Part shown: positions 50,231 to 62,639 of the stretch, piece by piece
How positions within the stretch are numbered: position 1 is the first letter of the stretch
Layout: each line of letters starts with the position of its first letter
DNA from: Shinisaurus crocodilurus
Lineage: Eukaryota; Chordata; Lepidosauria; Squamata; Shinisauridae
Reading direction: 5' to 3'
Assembly (NCBI GenBank): GCA_021292165.1
Contig: CM037888.1
Location: forward strand, 26,821,041-26,885,040
Length of the DNA stretch: 64,000 nt
Notes under the pieces: generated by a model
Seen by the model: the letters and a program-made list of their open reading frames with translations, nothing else
Database searches by the model: none
What the model was told of the DNA's origin: nothing
Program-made: the position numbers and the translations under genes

Positions 50231-52639
50231 TTCAGGGCTGAGGAGAGAAGGTTGTTACGAAGGTTTTCGACTCCAGTATTTTACATCTCAATTTGAGTTC
50301 TTGGATATGAAACATTAAAGAAGGAGATCGTTGCAACTTAGGAGAGTAAAGAGAGAATACAGAGTAGGTCAACAATAGGCAAATACCTTTCCTATTTTTA
50401 TTTTTAAATAGTACGTCCTAATGCATTTTGTTTAGTTGGCATTGTTCAAGTAAGGAACCTGCTACAAGTCATTAGTCTTCACAATCTAATTTACCTGACC
50501 CTTTCAATAAGATATATATATTTAAAATCAGTTAGGAATCGAACTTCTAGGACACTAATAACAGATTTTTGGGGAATAAAATTAAAATAAGAAAAAGAGA
50601 AGAAACATCATCCCAGTTTGTTGTCTGCTTCAAAATTGTTTTCACAACACTATTCTACCAAACTCTTGATCGGTTGAAGGTGTGGGGAGGCCTTAATTTA
50701 AAAAATAATAATTTATCAGTGTAATTTTAGTAGATTTTAATTAATTTGATATCAATAGAGCCTGATCCAGATATAATATTCCACTGGAAATGCATACTTT
50801 TAGAGCATTCGTTAATATTGAATGTTATGTATGAACAAAGAAAGCTTTGCACTAGGTCTTCTGTACATGAACTGACAAATGTATCAAATTGAAACCAGAT
50901 TTTATTTCAATTGTGACTTTAGCTCAAAATCATCATTTTTGAAAACAATATACAAAAATCCTCTATTATAATCTTTCTGCCCTAAATATACATGGGAAAG
51001 ATGTCAAAGGAAGGAACCATAAGAATTATATTAGATTAGTGCTAGATTGAGAACTTTTATAAACATTTCTGCTTCTTTAATTTTTCCTGAACTATTATGA
51101 CATTACTATGTTTTTATAAAATGAAAAATCATTTTACAACAGCATAGAAATTGCGAAGAAATAATTATATCATAAAACAAACTGTTCACCGATAATGCTA
51201 AAATATGATTAAAATACTTGGGGTTTCAGGAGATAGCTTGAATGTGGTAAATAGATATCAGCAATTTATAAAGCACAAAATTTGAACTTAATATGAATAT
51301 TTTAACATTATCTAAGGTAGTTAATTATTATTTTAGTTTAAATCTCCCTCCACAACAGCCTTTCTGAATTCCTACAATTAAATGGAAACTTAATCCATCC
51401 AAAGTACATGCAATTAAATCAGATATAAGCAGATGAAATTAGCTTCTATATTTCTGTTTCCATGAAGATAGAGAAAACTCAAATTAAAGCAAATTAGCTT
51501 GGTTATTCAAATCTACTTACTAAGATCTTGATTTCAGATTGCGTAACTATTTTAAGCTGCAATCTCTGTTTATTTGATAAATACCAGTGGTGAGCGTATG
51601 CATGTGTGTGGAATGAGTAGAAGCAAAATAGCTATATATGTATATGAGGTTCATTTTATAAATATTATTAGCAAACTAGGTAGTTTTTTGGAAATCAGAA
51701 ATACATTTATTTGCTGTAACATGAATAGTTTGAAATACACATTTCTCACATAGATTCATCTAGAAAAAAATTGTTTAATTAGAAGAGATGGACTTACTAA
51801 TGTTATACTTAGTAAAACAGGAACTTGGAAACTATTTTTTAAAAAACTCTTCTAGATGCAATTTAAAATCCTGTTCACAGGAATGAAATTGCAGCTCCAT
51901 TATATGAACAAGCATTTGACTCAGATGCTAACTCTATTTTTTTAAATAAAAATAAATAAATCAATGGAGTGTAATGATAAGGTCCCAATCCTATAACTTT
52001 ATCCTGTATGAGCAAACAAGAAATTAATGGGTGTCTGCTGTGTGTGTTTAAGGATCCATCCCCTAAATTCCACTTACTGGAAGTGTAGGGTTCTTCTGGA
52101 ACAGCTCATTGAAATAATGTTTTAAAAAATGACTGAATGAATGGATCATATGCAACTAGATTCTGTGATAATAACTTTTCTCCTTCTGTCTGATTGATTT
52201 CACAAAAACTTGAATACACAAAAATGTAAGCATTGCTTTTCTCATTTTGTATTTTAAACAATGATGGGAACTACTGTCTCTGTCAAACATTTTGCCCCTC
52301 ATATCTGTCCAACAAATTCTTTTTTTTTTTTTCATTTTCTTGGCAGAAAGGGTGCTAAGGGAGAACAAGAAGAATTAGCTTCCCTGAGTCCCAATAAAAC
52401 AAAACTATTTTGCTATCCATTTCCCGCACAGTAGAAATGAGAGTCTGGCTTCAAAATCAGTTCCTGCCCTTTAAATTCCTTGCAGAAGTTCTGTAAGAGG
52501 ACATTTCCAGAAGGTCTTCTACCAATATTTTTTTTTTTTTCATTTCTGTAAGCAGAATATTGTTAGGATAGAAGCAAGTACTCATAATTAAAAGAAAATT
52601 AATAACCCTCTCCCAAATGCACTACAGCTGTGTATCTTG

Positions 52640-52725
52640 TATGTGCATACTCAGACATCAGTCCCAGTGAATGCAATGAGGTTTATGCCCCCATAAATGT
52701 CTATTGGATTGCAACCTTAATGACA
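52640..52725. mobile_element. Harbinger-like hairpin MITE, old
   Basis: 'CATACTCAGACATCAGTCCC' to 'TATTGGATTGCAACC' follows the GCAATCC/TAAGTCCC pattern of the elements at 3063-3267. Confidence 0.5.
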
Positions 52726-53003
52726 TTATGCAAGATTCCACTAATATTAATGGGACAGGTACTCAGTATTTGCAGTATTTCATTTCTTCCAGGGTAACTA
52801 AACACCCATCTCTGTCACCCGGACCCTTTCCTTATCTCATTTGTCTTCTAGATGCTTTATCATCCTTGCAAATCTGCTCTAAATTTCTCCCCCAACTGTT
52901 GTGAATCTCATGCACTTAGTCCTTTAGTTAACGTGGGGAGAATTGCCATCTTTGATTTAGTGGTGACCTTGCTTAATTTCTAGCCTGTAGGTAAATATCT
53001 AAG

Positions 53004-53093
53004 TGTGCAATCCTAAACACATTTACTCAGGAATAAGCCCCATTGGACACAGTGGCATGCACATCTCAGTATACATGTTCTGGATTGCACTGT
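53004..53093. mobile_element. Harbinger-like hairpin MITE
   Basis: 'GTGTGCAATCCTAAACACAT' and 'TACATGTTCTGGATTGCACTG' form imperfect inverted ends around 'AATAAGCCCCATTGGAC'. Confidence 0.6.
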
Positions 53094-54534
53094 AAGCTAA
53101 TTTCTTTAGACAATCAGCTGTAACAAAATCATGCAAGATGTTCCAATAAAATATAAAGAATATATATTCCATCTCTCAACTATCGTTTATCACTAAAAAC
53201 AATTCACCACAACTTCCAACAACTATTTTGTATACAGGCATTGCCACAAAAGGAAATATAGCAACCTTTTTTAATTATATACTTCCTACTAGACTGCGTG
53301 AATAATGATTTCAGATCTTGGTATTGGGGTTGGAGGGAAGAGGGCAGGATACAATGTAATAAGACTAAAAAACAAGAAACTGTGACACAAGGCAGGCTAA
53401 GTAATTTGCCACTGTAAGTGTGGCAAAGCCTCTCTTTCTAAAGTGAAGTAGGCACCAGTATTCAAGGGGGTAATTGGCCATAGGTTGGAGAACACCACAT
53501 CAAGGACTCGCCATGTTGCTTACAACAGAATGTCTACCTCCTGCATTTCTAGGAGGGCTAAAAGTTCTCCCAGACAACTTCACAATTCCAAGAGAGAAGC
53601 TTTGGATGGCTGCCATTGGCTTTTTTAAAAAAGTACGACATTCCTTCTACATTAAAGAAGGCGTCTGAAGGACGTGAACTCCATGTTATGTCCTCTGCTT
53701 TGTAATAGGAGATGCCTCTTTTCTGATTTCTTGTGTTCAATGAGACTTTTGTTTGGGTGAAGTGATTTTTCCCCCTCCTTAACAAACTACTAGGAATAGT
53801 CAAAGGATTGCACAGTTCTTCTGTCGGGAAGATCCATAGATTCAACAAACACACTGTCATCTTGCTAATTTGAGTGTTCAAGAAAAACACAGATATATTC
53901 ATTGCAAAGGTTGGCCAAAGGTGCCTTCTCTTCAAGGACTGCCTCTAATTCTAGAACCTTGTCGCTATTCAGAACAGATGTTCCTTATTCAGATCAGTAC
54001 AGATCTAACTGAACCTTGGATGCCAGACACTTTCGCTCTGCAGTATGCCTGATTTTTGAAATTCTGATCCAGCAACCCTAGTTAACCATATCAATCCGTA
54101 CATTAGGACCTGCCTCTACGCTGTCCTCAGAACTCCCTTTGAGGTCATTGGGAAGTGCACCAGAGTAAGAAGTGGGGTCAGAACTGTATCGACCTCCAGC
54201 GACAGTATCTAATGCTTCACTGTGGAAAATCTTAAGGCTTTCTATTACCAGCCAACATGGCTAAGATATCAGAATTCAAAGAGGTGAGCTCTAGGGCTGC
54301 AGAGTTAACAGCTTATGGGAGTGAATAGTCAATGCGGGAAGAAACTCTTTCTGTCCCTCTCTTACTTACTTACTTACCCACTCTACATTCCAAATGGGTT
54401 TTCGTACATCCTATTAGTAATGAATTCTTCATTTAAATCTTTTGGCTGAAGATGTTGCGGGATACATTTGCAGGGGGACATGATTGGGAAATTGATTGGA
54501 TTATTATTTTTATTGGTGGTATTGGTGTTGCCAT

Positions 54535-54640
54535 TATTTATTTATTAAGATGTTTCCACTGCACTCTTCAGTTCTAATAAGAGTGCTCAATGTGGTTTAC
54601 TAAGCAACATACAAAATACCACTGGTGGCGGTGCTGGGGA
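54535..54640 (-). mobile_element. Old L2-like 3' end, reversed
   Basis: 'TTTATTTATTAAGATGTTTC' and 'GTGCTCAATGTGGTTTACTA' resemble a reversed L2 terminus. Confidence 0.45.
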
Positions 54641-57057
54641 AAACAGAATTAGAACAGAGTATTATAGCCAAAAAGAGCAGAGATAAAGAGCTTTTTGATC
54701 TCAAATTTAAAGCTGCTAGAATCCAGGGAGAATAAAAATGTTTTTGCCATCTGCCCAAAAGTAATCAGGTCAGGGATGGCCAATCTAACCTCCTTTGGGG
54801 GGAAATTCTATAATGGGGGGGGGGGCTGCCACAGAAAAGTTCATGCCCCGAGTTTGCAGCGGCTAAAACTTTTTCGGTGGCGGGACACACAACGTGGCCT
54901 TAGAAGATAATTGCAACTTAGGGGCAAGTTTGTATGGGGGAAGGAGGCTTTTTTTGGATATTGTGACCCTAAGCATGCACCAAGAACATGCAGGCCACTT
55001 TACAGAGTAACATAAACAAACCTAGGTAATCATTTCTATGCCCCAAGGAACTTGCTGCCATCTAAAAATTGGGGGGGGGGAGGAGATGACAAAGGAATGC
55101 ACACAACAGAGAGAGGGGACAAATGGGAGACACCAAGGAAACAGGAAATATGAAAGGAGGAGAGGAAGGGTACGCAAGAAATAAATATATGAATATAGTT
55201 GAAGATAAAGATATCACAGTCCTCACTTTTGTCCCGCTCAACATAAAGAACACTTCCATCGATGGAAACACTAAATGATATATCTATTTTTGTACTTAAC
55301 AAAGGATCACTGCTAGCATTAGAGAAACATTAGGGTCTGGCCCCCATCTCCCTCTCAATGTCTCTGGAGTTTTCATCTATTTGTATTAACCTACCAGAAT
55401 GAAAAAAAAACAAAAACAAAACAAAAACAGAGGTTGGGATGATGGGGGCATGTGAGAGAACAAAGGGTCAATCTTTACTGAAAAATCCCAGGCTAGAAGA
55501 ATTATTTGAACAGGTTTTTCCCAATCATTAAACCCCATGGAAATAATTTGTTCACAACTCTTCTGGTCTACCAGGTGAGAGCTTCTGGTAGAGAAGCTTC
55601 CTGGCAAAAAGAAGTGTTTGCTGTGCACAGAACCTAAAACAAGTACACCTACTTACATCTGAAAAACATGCTGGGGAGTTTGGGCTGTTATCTAAAAGAC
55701 CTTCACTTAAGACCTCCCCTCTCTTCCCCACTTTGAATTCATTCATTCTGTGATAAGTGATAAGATAATCATGTCCTTCTGTATCAGAAAGAAAACAACA
55801 TGTAAATAAGCACAAAGCAGAACAAAATAAAAAATTAAATCAGGTTGGATTACAAAGTATCTTTAGTACAAAGATCAGCCAAGGGCCACTGGGCTCGCTA
55901 AGACAAAACTCCACCTGATCTGCTCTAAGTGGAAATAAAGGCTTTGGCAAAAATGAACAAACATTTATTTATTTATTATGTCAGTAACAACCTTGACAAA
56001 TACCTCTCTGGGTTCCTTTACAGCCATGAGAACTCCCTCCCACTGTGGGAGGAAGGCAGGGAGAGAGGCAGCCACTCTGCTCCAATGTGTGTTCTGGCAG
56101 ACTTTGTGCTCCGGGCCATATTTTCTGCAATATTTTCTTTATCGCATTCCTGTCCCCCTTTAACTCATGTTGGCCACATTGCAACGTATCTTTTTTTCTC
56201 AACTGCTCTACTCAGCCAAGCAACAAGGGTTACGGTTTTGGTTAGGCCCAGTTGTTAAAGTGCAAGCTGCAAGATTCTGTTACCATGAACGAAGCCCCTC
56301 CAACCTGAGCTATCAGTGAGATTCGCAGCTGGCATGCATCTGTGTGCCACACAGCTACATTGATTGGTGTCATTAATGGAATGGAGCCATCTGGAGACAT
56401 GCCTTTAGCTCTATTCAGGGCTTGGCATTAGCACATAGCATCCTTGGACAGCTGCCAGGGCCCAAGTGCCCCAGCGAGACTCACCAGTTGGGATGCTTAG
56501 CCTGTCTGTCCACTTCCCTGGCCACAGGCTTATCTGGTGGCAGCTGCTGGGGAAGCCACCTTTCAATTTCCAACATTGCCCTGGGGTGCCTGATGTGCCA
56601 TCACTCTGGGGCATTGTGGGAAGTTAAAAATGGTGGGTGGGTTTTCCTGACTCAGTGACTGCTGCCAGTTAAGAGTCCATGGCTGCCACCAATGGATCCC
56701 ACTAGGGGGCACTTTGCCAGGGAACTCTCTACTCCAGGTTAGAGCTGGAGCTGGCCCTGCTTCTGTTCCATCTCATCTTCCATTGTCAGGACTTGGCTGC
56801 CATACAGCTGGAGATCCTAGCTGAGATAGGGTGTACCTTTCTCAGTTGATATGTACCTTTCATTCAAGGGATGGCAAATGAGAAAGGACTGCAAATGGGA
56901 AAGGCCAGCAAACCATGACCCATCAAAGTGAACGGAGGCCGCAAGCCATGTGTTATGGTTGTCATATGCTGGATCAACCTTGGGTTTTGCTTTCCCATGA
57001 AGGCAGAAAAAATGGTATTTATACAGACCATGATGGGGTGCCATAGCTGCATGATGC

Positions 57058-57172
57058 AAGGACTGGACAGCCACCTCTCAGGGATGCTTTAAACTGGATT
57101 CCTGCACTGAGCGGAGGGTTGGACTAGATGGCTTAAATGCCCCCTTTTAACTCTATGATACTATTATTCTGT
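57058..57172 (+). mobile_element. CR1-type LINE 3' end
   Basis: 'GACAGCCACCTCTCAGGGAT', 'GGATTCCTGCACTGAGCGGA' and 'GGTTGGACTAGATGGCTT' then 'CTCTATGATACTATTATTC', the CR1 terminus. Confidence 0.85.
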
Positions 57173-57231
57173 GGCAGGCATGGTAGTCAGTGCAGAATGC
57201 TACAGCAAGGTTTATGAAGAAAAGTCTAAAA

Positions 57232-57395
57232 TGGGGGTGGGCAACCTATTTTAGGGGGACAAATTGCTGCCCACCAGGCTCTCCACAGGCTGGATGATGC
57301 CAGTGGGCATGGCCATGCCTCCTGTTATAATTGCTCTCTCCCCTGCCCATTTTGCCTTTCTCCGTGCTAATTATAGTACATTGCAAATAATACTG
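57232..57395. mobile_element. hAT-like left end
   Basis: 'GGGGGTGGGCAACCTATTTT' resembles the hAT terminus of 8207 and 38707. The right end is not identifiable, as it is cut off by the next element. Confidence 0.4.
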
Positions 57396-57485
57396 CAATA
57401 TTTATTTATTTATTTATTTAATTTATTTATTTATGAATCGCCCATCTGGCCAGACATCCGGCCCCTCTACATGCATATACATGCA
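57396..57485 (-). mobile_element. L2-like LINE 3' end, reversed
   Basis: TTTA-type tail then 'GAATCGCCCATCTGGCCAGA' and 'CATCCGGCCCCTCTAC', reverse of 2885-2970. Confidence 0.7.
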
Positions 57486-57894
57486 TATGTTTATAAACAA
57501 ACAACAATTTCATTCACACTGACATGTCAATTAAAAACAGATATTACAGAATGAGTGTGGATCATGTAAAACAAAGCTCCTTTCTTCACTATACACATTA
57601 TCCTTTTGCATAGTTCTTCTTCCTGCCATTTCCATGAACTTAAATCAATTCCTTCCTTCCTTTTTTTTTTTTTAATTTAAAAGGTTTATCCATCGATCCT
57701 CCTCTGAACTCTGGATAGCATAAAAATAATAACACATCTGAGTTGCTTGAGAGTCCATTACAAACTTTACACTAATTAGTATTTTTGTCCATTATAGCAA
57801 GATCCCATTTTCCAAAATCACTCGTATTCAGTCATTCAGGCAACAGATTCTGAATGCCATTAAAGGGAAGCAACCTCTCAGTTTATCATATATG

Positions 57895-58290
57895 ACATTA
57901 GTTGGAAAAGGTGCAGAAAATGGCAACGAAAATTATCAAGAGCTGGAGTAGCTCCATGATGAAGAGAAGTTGCAAGCTTTGGGGCCTTTTAGCTGAGAAA
58001 AAGGGTGAATAAGGGAGTGGGGACATAACAGAGGTGTATAAAAGTGTGCATGCTGTGGAAAACTGGTTAGGGAGAAAAAATATTTCTCCCACTCTCATAA
58101 TACTTGAACCCAATGGGTTCAAGCTCAATGGTGGGAGATTCAGGACAGATAAAAGGAAGGACTTCTTCACAGAGCGCAGAGTTAAACTATGGAATTTGCT
58201 ACCACAAACAAAGTGGTTGGCCACTGTGCAAACAGAATACTGGACCAGACAGACCTGCTTGATCTGAACCAATACAGCTCCTCTTACGTT
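57895..58290 (+). mobile_element. CR1-type LINE, ORF2 end and 3' UTR with deletion
   Basis: 'GTTGGAAAAGGTGCAGAAAA', 'GGGACATAACAGAGGTGTAT', 'GAAGGACTTCTTCACAGAGC' and 'TATGGAATTTGCTACCAC' trace the CR1 C-terminus. It then jumps to 'GTGGTTGGCCACTGTGC' and 'ACTGGACCAGACAGACCTGC', missing about 200 bp of the 3' UTR present at 1165-1509. Confidence 0.85.
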
Positions 58291-58299
58291 GAAAAGTTA

Positions 58300-58790
58300 C
58301 AACTTAGCATTGGCAAGTCAAAAGCAAGGTGGTGGTAGTCCAACAAAGTAGCACTAATAACCTTCCAGTTCAGTAATTTCCCATGAGAAGTGAATAGGTA
58401 AAGGCTTTGGTGGGTCTGAACTAACAGAGGTCACCCACTGCATCCCTGCATGAGTTACAGTTCCGAGATGGCCATTTTCCAGTCAGGAGACACGCAATGG
58501 TTGGGTTCCTCTGTCTGAAGGCAGCCTGTATGTCACTCTTACTAAACCTTTTAGGGCTGTCAGAATGAAGCTATCAGACATCTGTGAAACACTGCTGCCT
58601 CTCTATTTACTAACACAACTAAGTTTATACAGAAGTTTGTTTTTATTGGACTGAGGCTATCATACATTCCAGAAGGAAGGATGAAGGGGCTCATTCCAGA
58701 GAAGCAACCTAGGTCCCCTTTAACAAAGAGGAGCCATTTTTCCAGATTAGCAAGTATTCAGCAACAACATCTTTTGTGAAGCTAACTGGT
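58300..58790. other. Unclassified sequence
   Basis: No feature recognised. Confidence 0.4.
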
Positions 58791-58794
58791 TCTT

Positions 58795-58845
58795 TCTTTC
58801 TGTCTCTGTCTGTCTGTCTGTCTTTCTGTCTTTCTTTCTCTTTTC
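58795..58845. repeat. (TCTG/TCTT)n microsatellite
   Basis: Mixed TCTT and TCTG units. Confidence 0.92.
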
Positions 58846-58849
58846 CCTC

Positions 58850-60045
58850 AGAATCTATTTTTTAAAAAGGAGAATTTTGCTTAATAGGCAGTTCTGAGAC
58901 AAGCAAATGTGACAGTGGGTCTGGCGAGGATACCTCAACAAAGGAATAATATTATATCAGAGTGCCTGCCTGGTGCCCTCTCCATACACAATAGCTCAGA
59001 GTAGCAGCGTATGGTAAGCGGATGAAGCAGTAAGCAGTATATGATCTGATGAGCTCAGCTAAGCTGGGGGGGTGGAGGTTGGCGGTGAGGGAGGAAAGCC
59101 ACGGTGGCCTTCTCCTCTACTCAGAGTTAAATTAAAAACCTCCCAGCAATTTCAGGCCTAATCACCCCCCTTGGATGCTGTAATTGATGATGGTCAGTTA
59201 ACTCCTTTCTCACCACCATTTTGCAGAGCTTCTGAATATCTATGTGGTCCCCTTTTCTCCATCACTTAGCAAAGCACATTTCTAAATACCCTGGTAGAAG
59301 GTTGAGAAATATACATAAGGAAACAGATAACAGAATGTAAGCGGCCAAGGCCTAAGCGGCTTTAGCAGATAAACCTGACAGACTCAGCTCTTGTAGGTTG
59401 TTAGATGTGTTTGGGTGGGTTCCCCCCCGCTTCTGTCTCTCTTTTAGACAGAAGGACCTCACGTGATGAAGGGGCATGCAGTAGCTGTAGAAAAAAATAT
59501 CCTGCTTCCTTTGCATTGACCAGTGAGATATATGGATGGTGAGGGCATGCATGCAGACATCATGAAAAATCCCAGCAATCTGAATGACTTCCCTATGGTT
59601 ATGGTCAAGTTTTCTACCCTGTAGCACAACGTGATATATAAAAGCTTATTGAAAAGCCCTTAAATTGCCAAGGGGTGGATGGAAGGAATCGCCTTTTCTT
59701 TTTCTTTTCTTTTTCCATCAAAATGTTTCCATGGACAGTAAGAAATGTGCAAATGGAATCAAAACTTCTAAGCCTTTTGCCATGATAAGAAATGGAACAT
59801 GGGACAGGGTAGAGAATATCTTTTCCATTGAAGAAAATAAACAGAGGAGGAGATGTGGTGTGCGCTTTTGATCTGCTAACCGAATCTGAATATTCCTAGA
59901 TTTGTGTAAAATGTCATATATGTCACACAAAACCCTGGCATTTTTCTACTAATTGGCTATTTGGCTGAAAAGCAAAATGCTTTACAAATTCACAAATGAG
60001 TTAAGTGCTGGGTTATGCAGGCTGAAATAGAAAGCATGTATGTAT
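58850..60045. other. Unclassified sequence
   Basis: No repeat or gene recognised. 58900-59040 and 59150-59300 look unique. Confidence 0.45.
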
Positions 60046-60049
60046 TTCT

Positions 60050-60535
60050 AATATTTAGTGAGTTTTATCCCACCATACTAGGAATAGGATATTCAAGGCA
60101 GCAAATAGATAATGATTATCACAACGTTGTGAAAATCAATGAAATTAAACTAAAACCACAGTAAAAATCAAAGTCATTATAACAACAGCGTAAGTCAGGG
60201 GGGATAAACAGTCAAAAGCAATGCCTGATAAAATCCACTAAAAGGTATATTTTAGCTGCTCATTGAATGGCGGGCAGCAATGGGGCCAGGTGGTGTTTCT
60301 TAGGCAAGGTGTTCCATTGTCTTGGTGCCACCACAGAAAAGGTCCCATCCCTCATGCCCACCTGCCTTACTTCAGATGACTAGGCAACATGGATGAGGGC
60401 CTGAGTAGTCAACCACAAGTGTCAGGCAAATTCATATGGGTGGAGGTAATTCTTAAGATATTCCAGTCCCAGGCTGTTTAGGGCTTTAAAACTAGAAAGA
60501 GCAACAATTTGAACCAGAGCTGTGAGCAAATGGCC
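60050..60535 (-). mobile_element. Old L2-type LINE, reversed
   Basis: 'GAATAGGATATTCAAGGCAG' at the 3' side, then 'GGCAAGGTGTTCCATTGTCT' with 'GGTGCCACCACAGAAAAGG', parallel to the better copies at 25528 and 40603. It continues to 'GGCTGTTTAGGGCTTTAAAA'. A related piece, 'GGGAACCAGTGCAGAAGATT', is at 60939-60958 after an interruption. Confidence 0.65.
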
Positions 60536-60750
60536 TCTCAATATTCTCCACCCTATTTGTAAGCAGAAAAGTGGGGAGGAGAAATTCACCATCAGTTGGG
60601 CTCATAGCTAGCAGTGGCAAACTTTTCTCTGAAAGGTTTTGGCTGCCACTTAAGTGGTGGAAGGAGCAATTGTGTTGGCAACCTGTATATGTTGCATGCA
60701 TCCTCTACAATGTTCCAGATCCAGCATCATTCCAGGGCATTGCACCGGGG

Positions 60751-60788
<38 letters not shown>

Positions 60789-60938
60789 CAGCTGTTACAA
60801 AACGATGGTGGAGATCTGGAGAAAATTCTGCTAAGTGGTCTTCTTTTTCTAGTGGTGGGGTGAGAACAAGAAAAATCTCAGAAATGTTCTCAGAAAGACG
60901 TCTGCCGTAGCTGTATTTTGATTGAACTGAATCAAACT
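60536..60938. other. Sequence interrupting the L2
   Basis: Separates the two L2 pieces and contains a (GT)n. No family recognised. Confidence 0.4.
60754..60787. repeat. (GT)n microsatellite
   Basis: About sixteen GT units. Confidence 0.95.
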
Positions 60939-61284
60939 GGGAACCAGTGCAGAAGATTCAGAACTGAGTTATGTGCTCTGAGAATTTGAATGCTTATAGG
61001 TGGCCTTGTAATTCTGTGATTTGAAGTACTACCCCTGAACAATTTTCTAGAAATATTGCAGCATCCCACAAAGGTTCCCCAGCTCATGCCAGATGTTTCT
61101 GGAGTCACAGATGACATGGAAGTGCTGTAGCACTGGCCCCTGACAGTGAGAGTCAGCCCATTCATGTCTGCTAAGATACTGGAAGTGTGGTCCTATAGCA
61201 TAGACTCTTATAACAAAGCCATTTATGTGAGGGCCCATTGCATCATCTGGTAATAATGGATTCCACAAGCTGTTCTTGTTGGAG
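60939..61284. other. L2 remnant then unclassified sequence
   Basis: Only the first 60 bases or so resemble the L2. The rest is not recognised. Confidence 0.35.
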
Positions 61285-61440
61285 GACATGGTGGTGGTAG
61301 TGGTGGTAACTTTAGTAGTATTGTTGGTGGTAGTAATAATAATTTAAGTAGTAGTAGTAGTGATAATTTAAGTAGTAGTAGTAGTAGTATTGTTGTTGGT
61401 AATAATTTAAGTAGTACTAGTACTGTTGATAGTACGGGAA
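61285..61440. repeat. Imperfect (AGT/GGT)n with AATTTAAGTAGT repeats
   Basis: GGT- and AGT-type triplets with a longer 'AATAATTTAAGTAGTAGTAG' unit that recurs about three times. Confidence 0.9.
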
Positions 61441-61659
61441 GGATGGATACACATGGAGGAAATGCAGCTGCACAGATTTACAACTGGGTTACCATTAGGA
61501 ATGTGGATTGAAGGTCTAAACTAAAGGCCACACGGAGAAGGGGAATTTTGGGGAAGGATCTGAATGGATGGAGAGAGGTGGCACTAAGAGCATGCTGAGG
61601 TAGTTCTACGCATACGGGGTGGGAAAAGAAAATTATGCATTGCAGTTTAGAAAATACCA

Positions 61660-61908
61660 TCATCCCAGTGTGGCGTAGCGGTGAGAGTGTTGGACTGGGA
61701 CTCGGGAGATCTGGGTTCTATTCCCTGCTCGGCCATGAAACTCACTGGGTGACTTTGGGCCAGTCACAGACTCTCGGTCTAACCTACCTCACAGGGTTGT
61801 TGTGAGGATAAAATGGAGAGGAGGAGGAGGATTATGTAAGCTGCCTTGGGTTCCTTGCAGGAAAAAAGGTGGGGTATAAATATAATAATAAATAAATAAA
61901 TAAATAAT
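61660..61908 (+). mobile_element. Sauria SINE, full length
   Basis: 'CAGTGTGGCGTAGCGGTGAG' head with A box, B box 'GGGTTCTATTCCC', core 'TTGGGCCAGTCACAGACTCT', 'GCTGCCTTGGGTTCCTTGCA' and an AATA tail. One of the best-preserved copies. The B box has a single T-for-G change relative to other copies (CTATTCC versus CTAGTCC). Confidence 0.93.
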
Positions 61909-62039
61909 TTCTATCCTGACAACCTCTTTCTCTTCGGTGTTTACCCTGATGCTCAGCAGTATCTGTGATGATGCCACTTCTCTCCATTTGTCAGGATATC
62001 TAGGTCAGCCTGGACCTATAAAAGAAACATCACATTTTA

Positions 62040-62215
62040 GCATCACTCTGCAATCTAATTTCATCCATTCTCACACATATTGTCCATTCTTGCAAAGCAG
62101 GAGTACATTATTCCCATTTTACAGATGAGGGACTGAATTCAAAGAAATGATTATTCCCCTGAGTCACCCACTGGGTTCAGAACGAGCTGCGATTGGATCC
62201 AAGATTCCCTGCCCC
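62040..62215 (-). mobile_element. MIR-like (CORE) SINE, reversed
   Basis: 'TACATTATTCCCATTTTACA' and 'GATGAGGGACTGAATTCA' is the most conserved part of MIR. The right part has 'CTGGGTTCAGAACGAGCTG'. Confidence 0.7.
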
Positions 62216-62255
62216 ACATTGGCCCACACCTTGCTTGGGAAAAGCTTTGTATATT

Positions 62256-62639
62256 TCGGGTGGCCATGTGTCCTACTTTACATAGAACAGTCCTCTATTT
62301 GAAGGGCTATCAGAGGACAGTACTCTATCTGATGGTGTCCTCGCTTTGAAGTGCTGTCCAGTTCAAGTCCTAGTTAAAGATAAAAAAGAAGCATCAGAAG
62401 CCTGGAGAGCCTGAAGTTGCCCATCAACAGTTATCACTTGGACAGCAGGCAGAGCAGGCACACCTGGTCACAGTCTTCCTTTCTACGATTCAATGCATTG
62501 CATTTCTATTTCAATTATAGTAATAATTACTTCTAAATTTGCATCTCTCTGTATAAATTAGCATATGCAAATGCTATGCAGTTGTGTGTCCTCTTTTTTG
62601 GTGATACATTTCCTCTTTTTTGCATACGTGGCCACCCAA
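62256..62639. mobile_element. TIR element, family 5, copy B
   Basis: Ends TCGGGTGGCCATGTG and ACGTGGCCACCCAA. Same internal order as 41017-41410 ('CAGTCCTCTATTTGAAGGGC', 'GTGTCCTCTTTTTTGG'), also with a 'TTTTTAGAG'-free AT-rich middle. The target duplication is weak (five of eight). Confidence 0.7.

Larger units (their letters stand above)
42980..57050. other. AT-rich, repeat-poor block
   Basis: About 14 kb in which I recognise no SINE or CR1, and only microsatellites, a few short MITE-like hairpins and one old L2 piece. The largest open frames (for example 125 codons minus at 53558-53935) lack motifs. Candidate conserved patches and repeats inside it are listed separately. Everything not so listed looks like unique intergenic or intronic DNA. 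Confidence 0.6.

Noticed and set aside
53558..53935. 125-codon minus open frame in the repeat-poor block
   Set aside because: No recognisable motif, no splice context and amino-acid composition as expected by chance.
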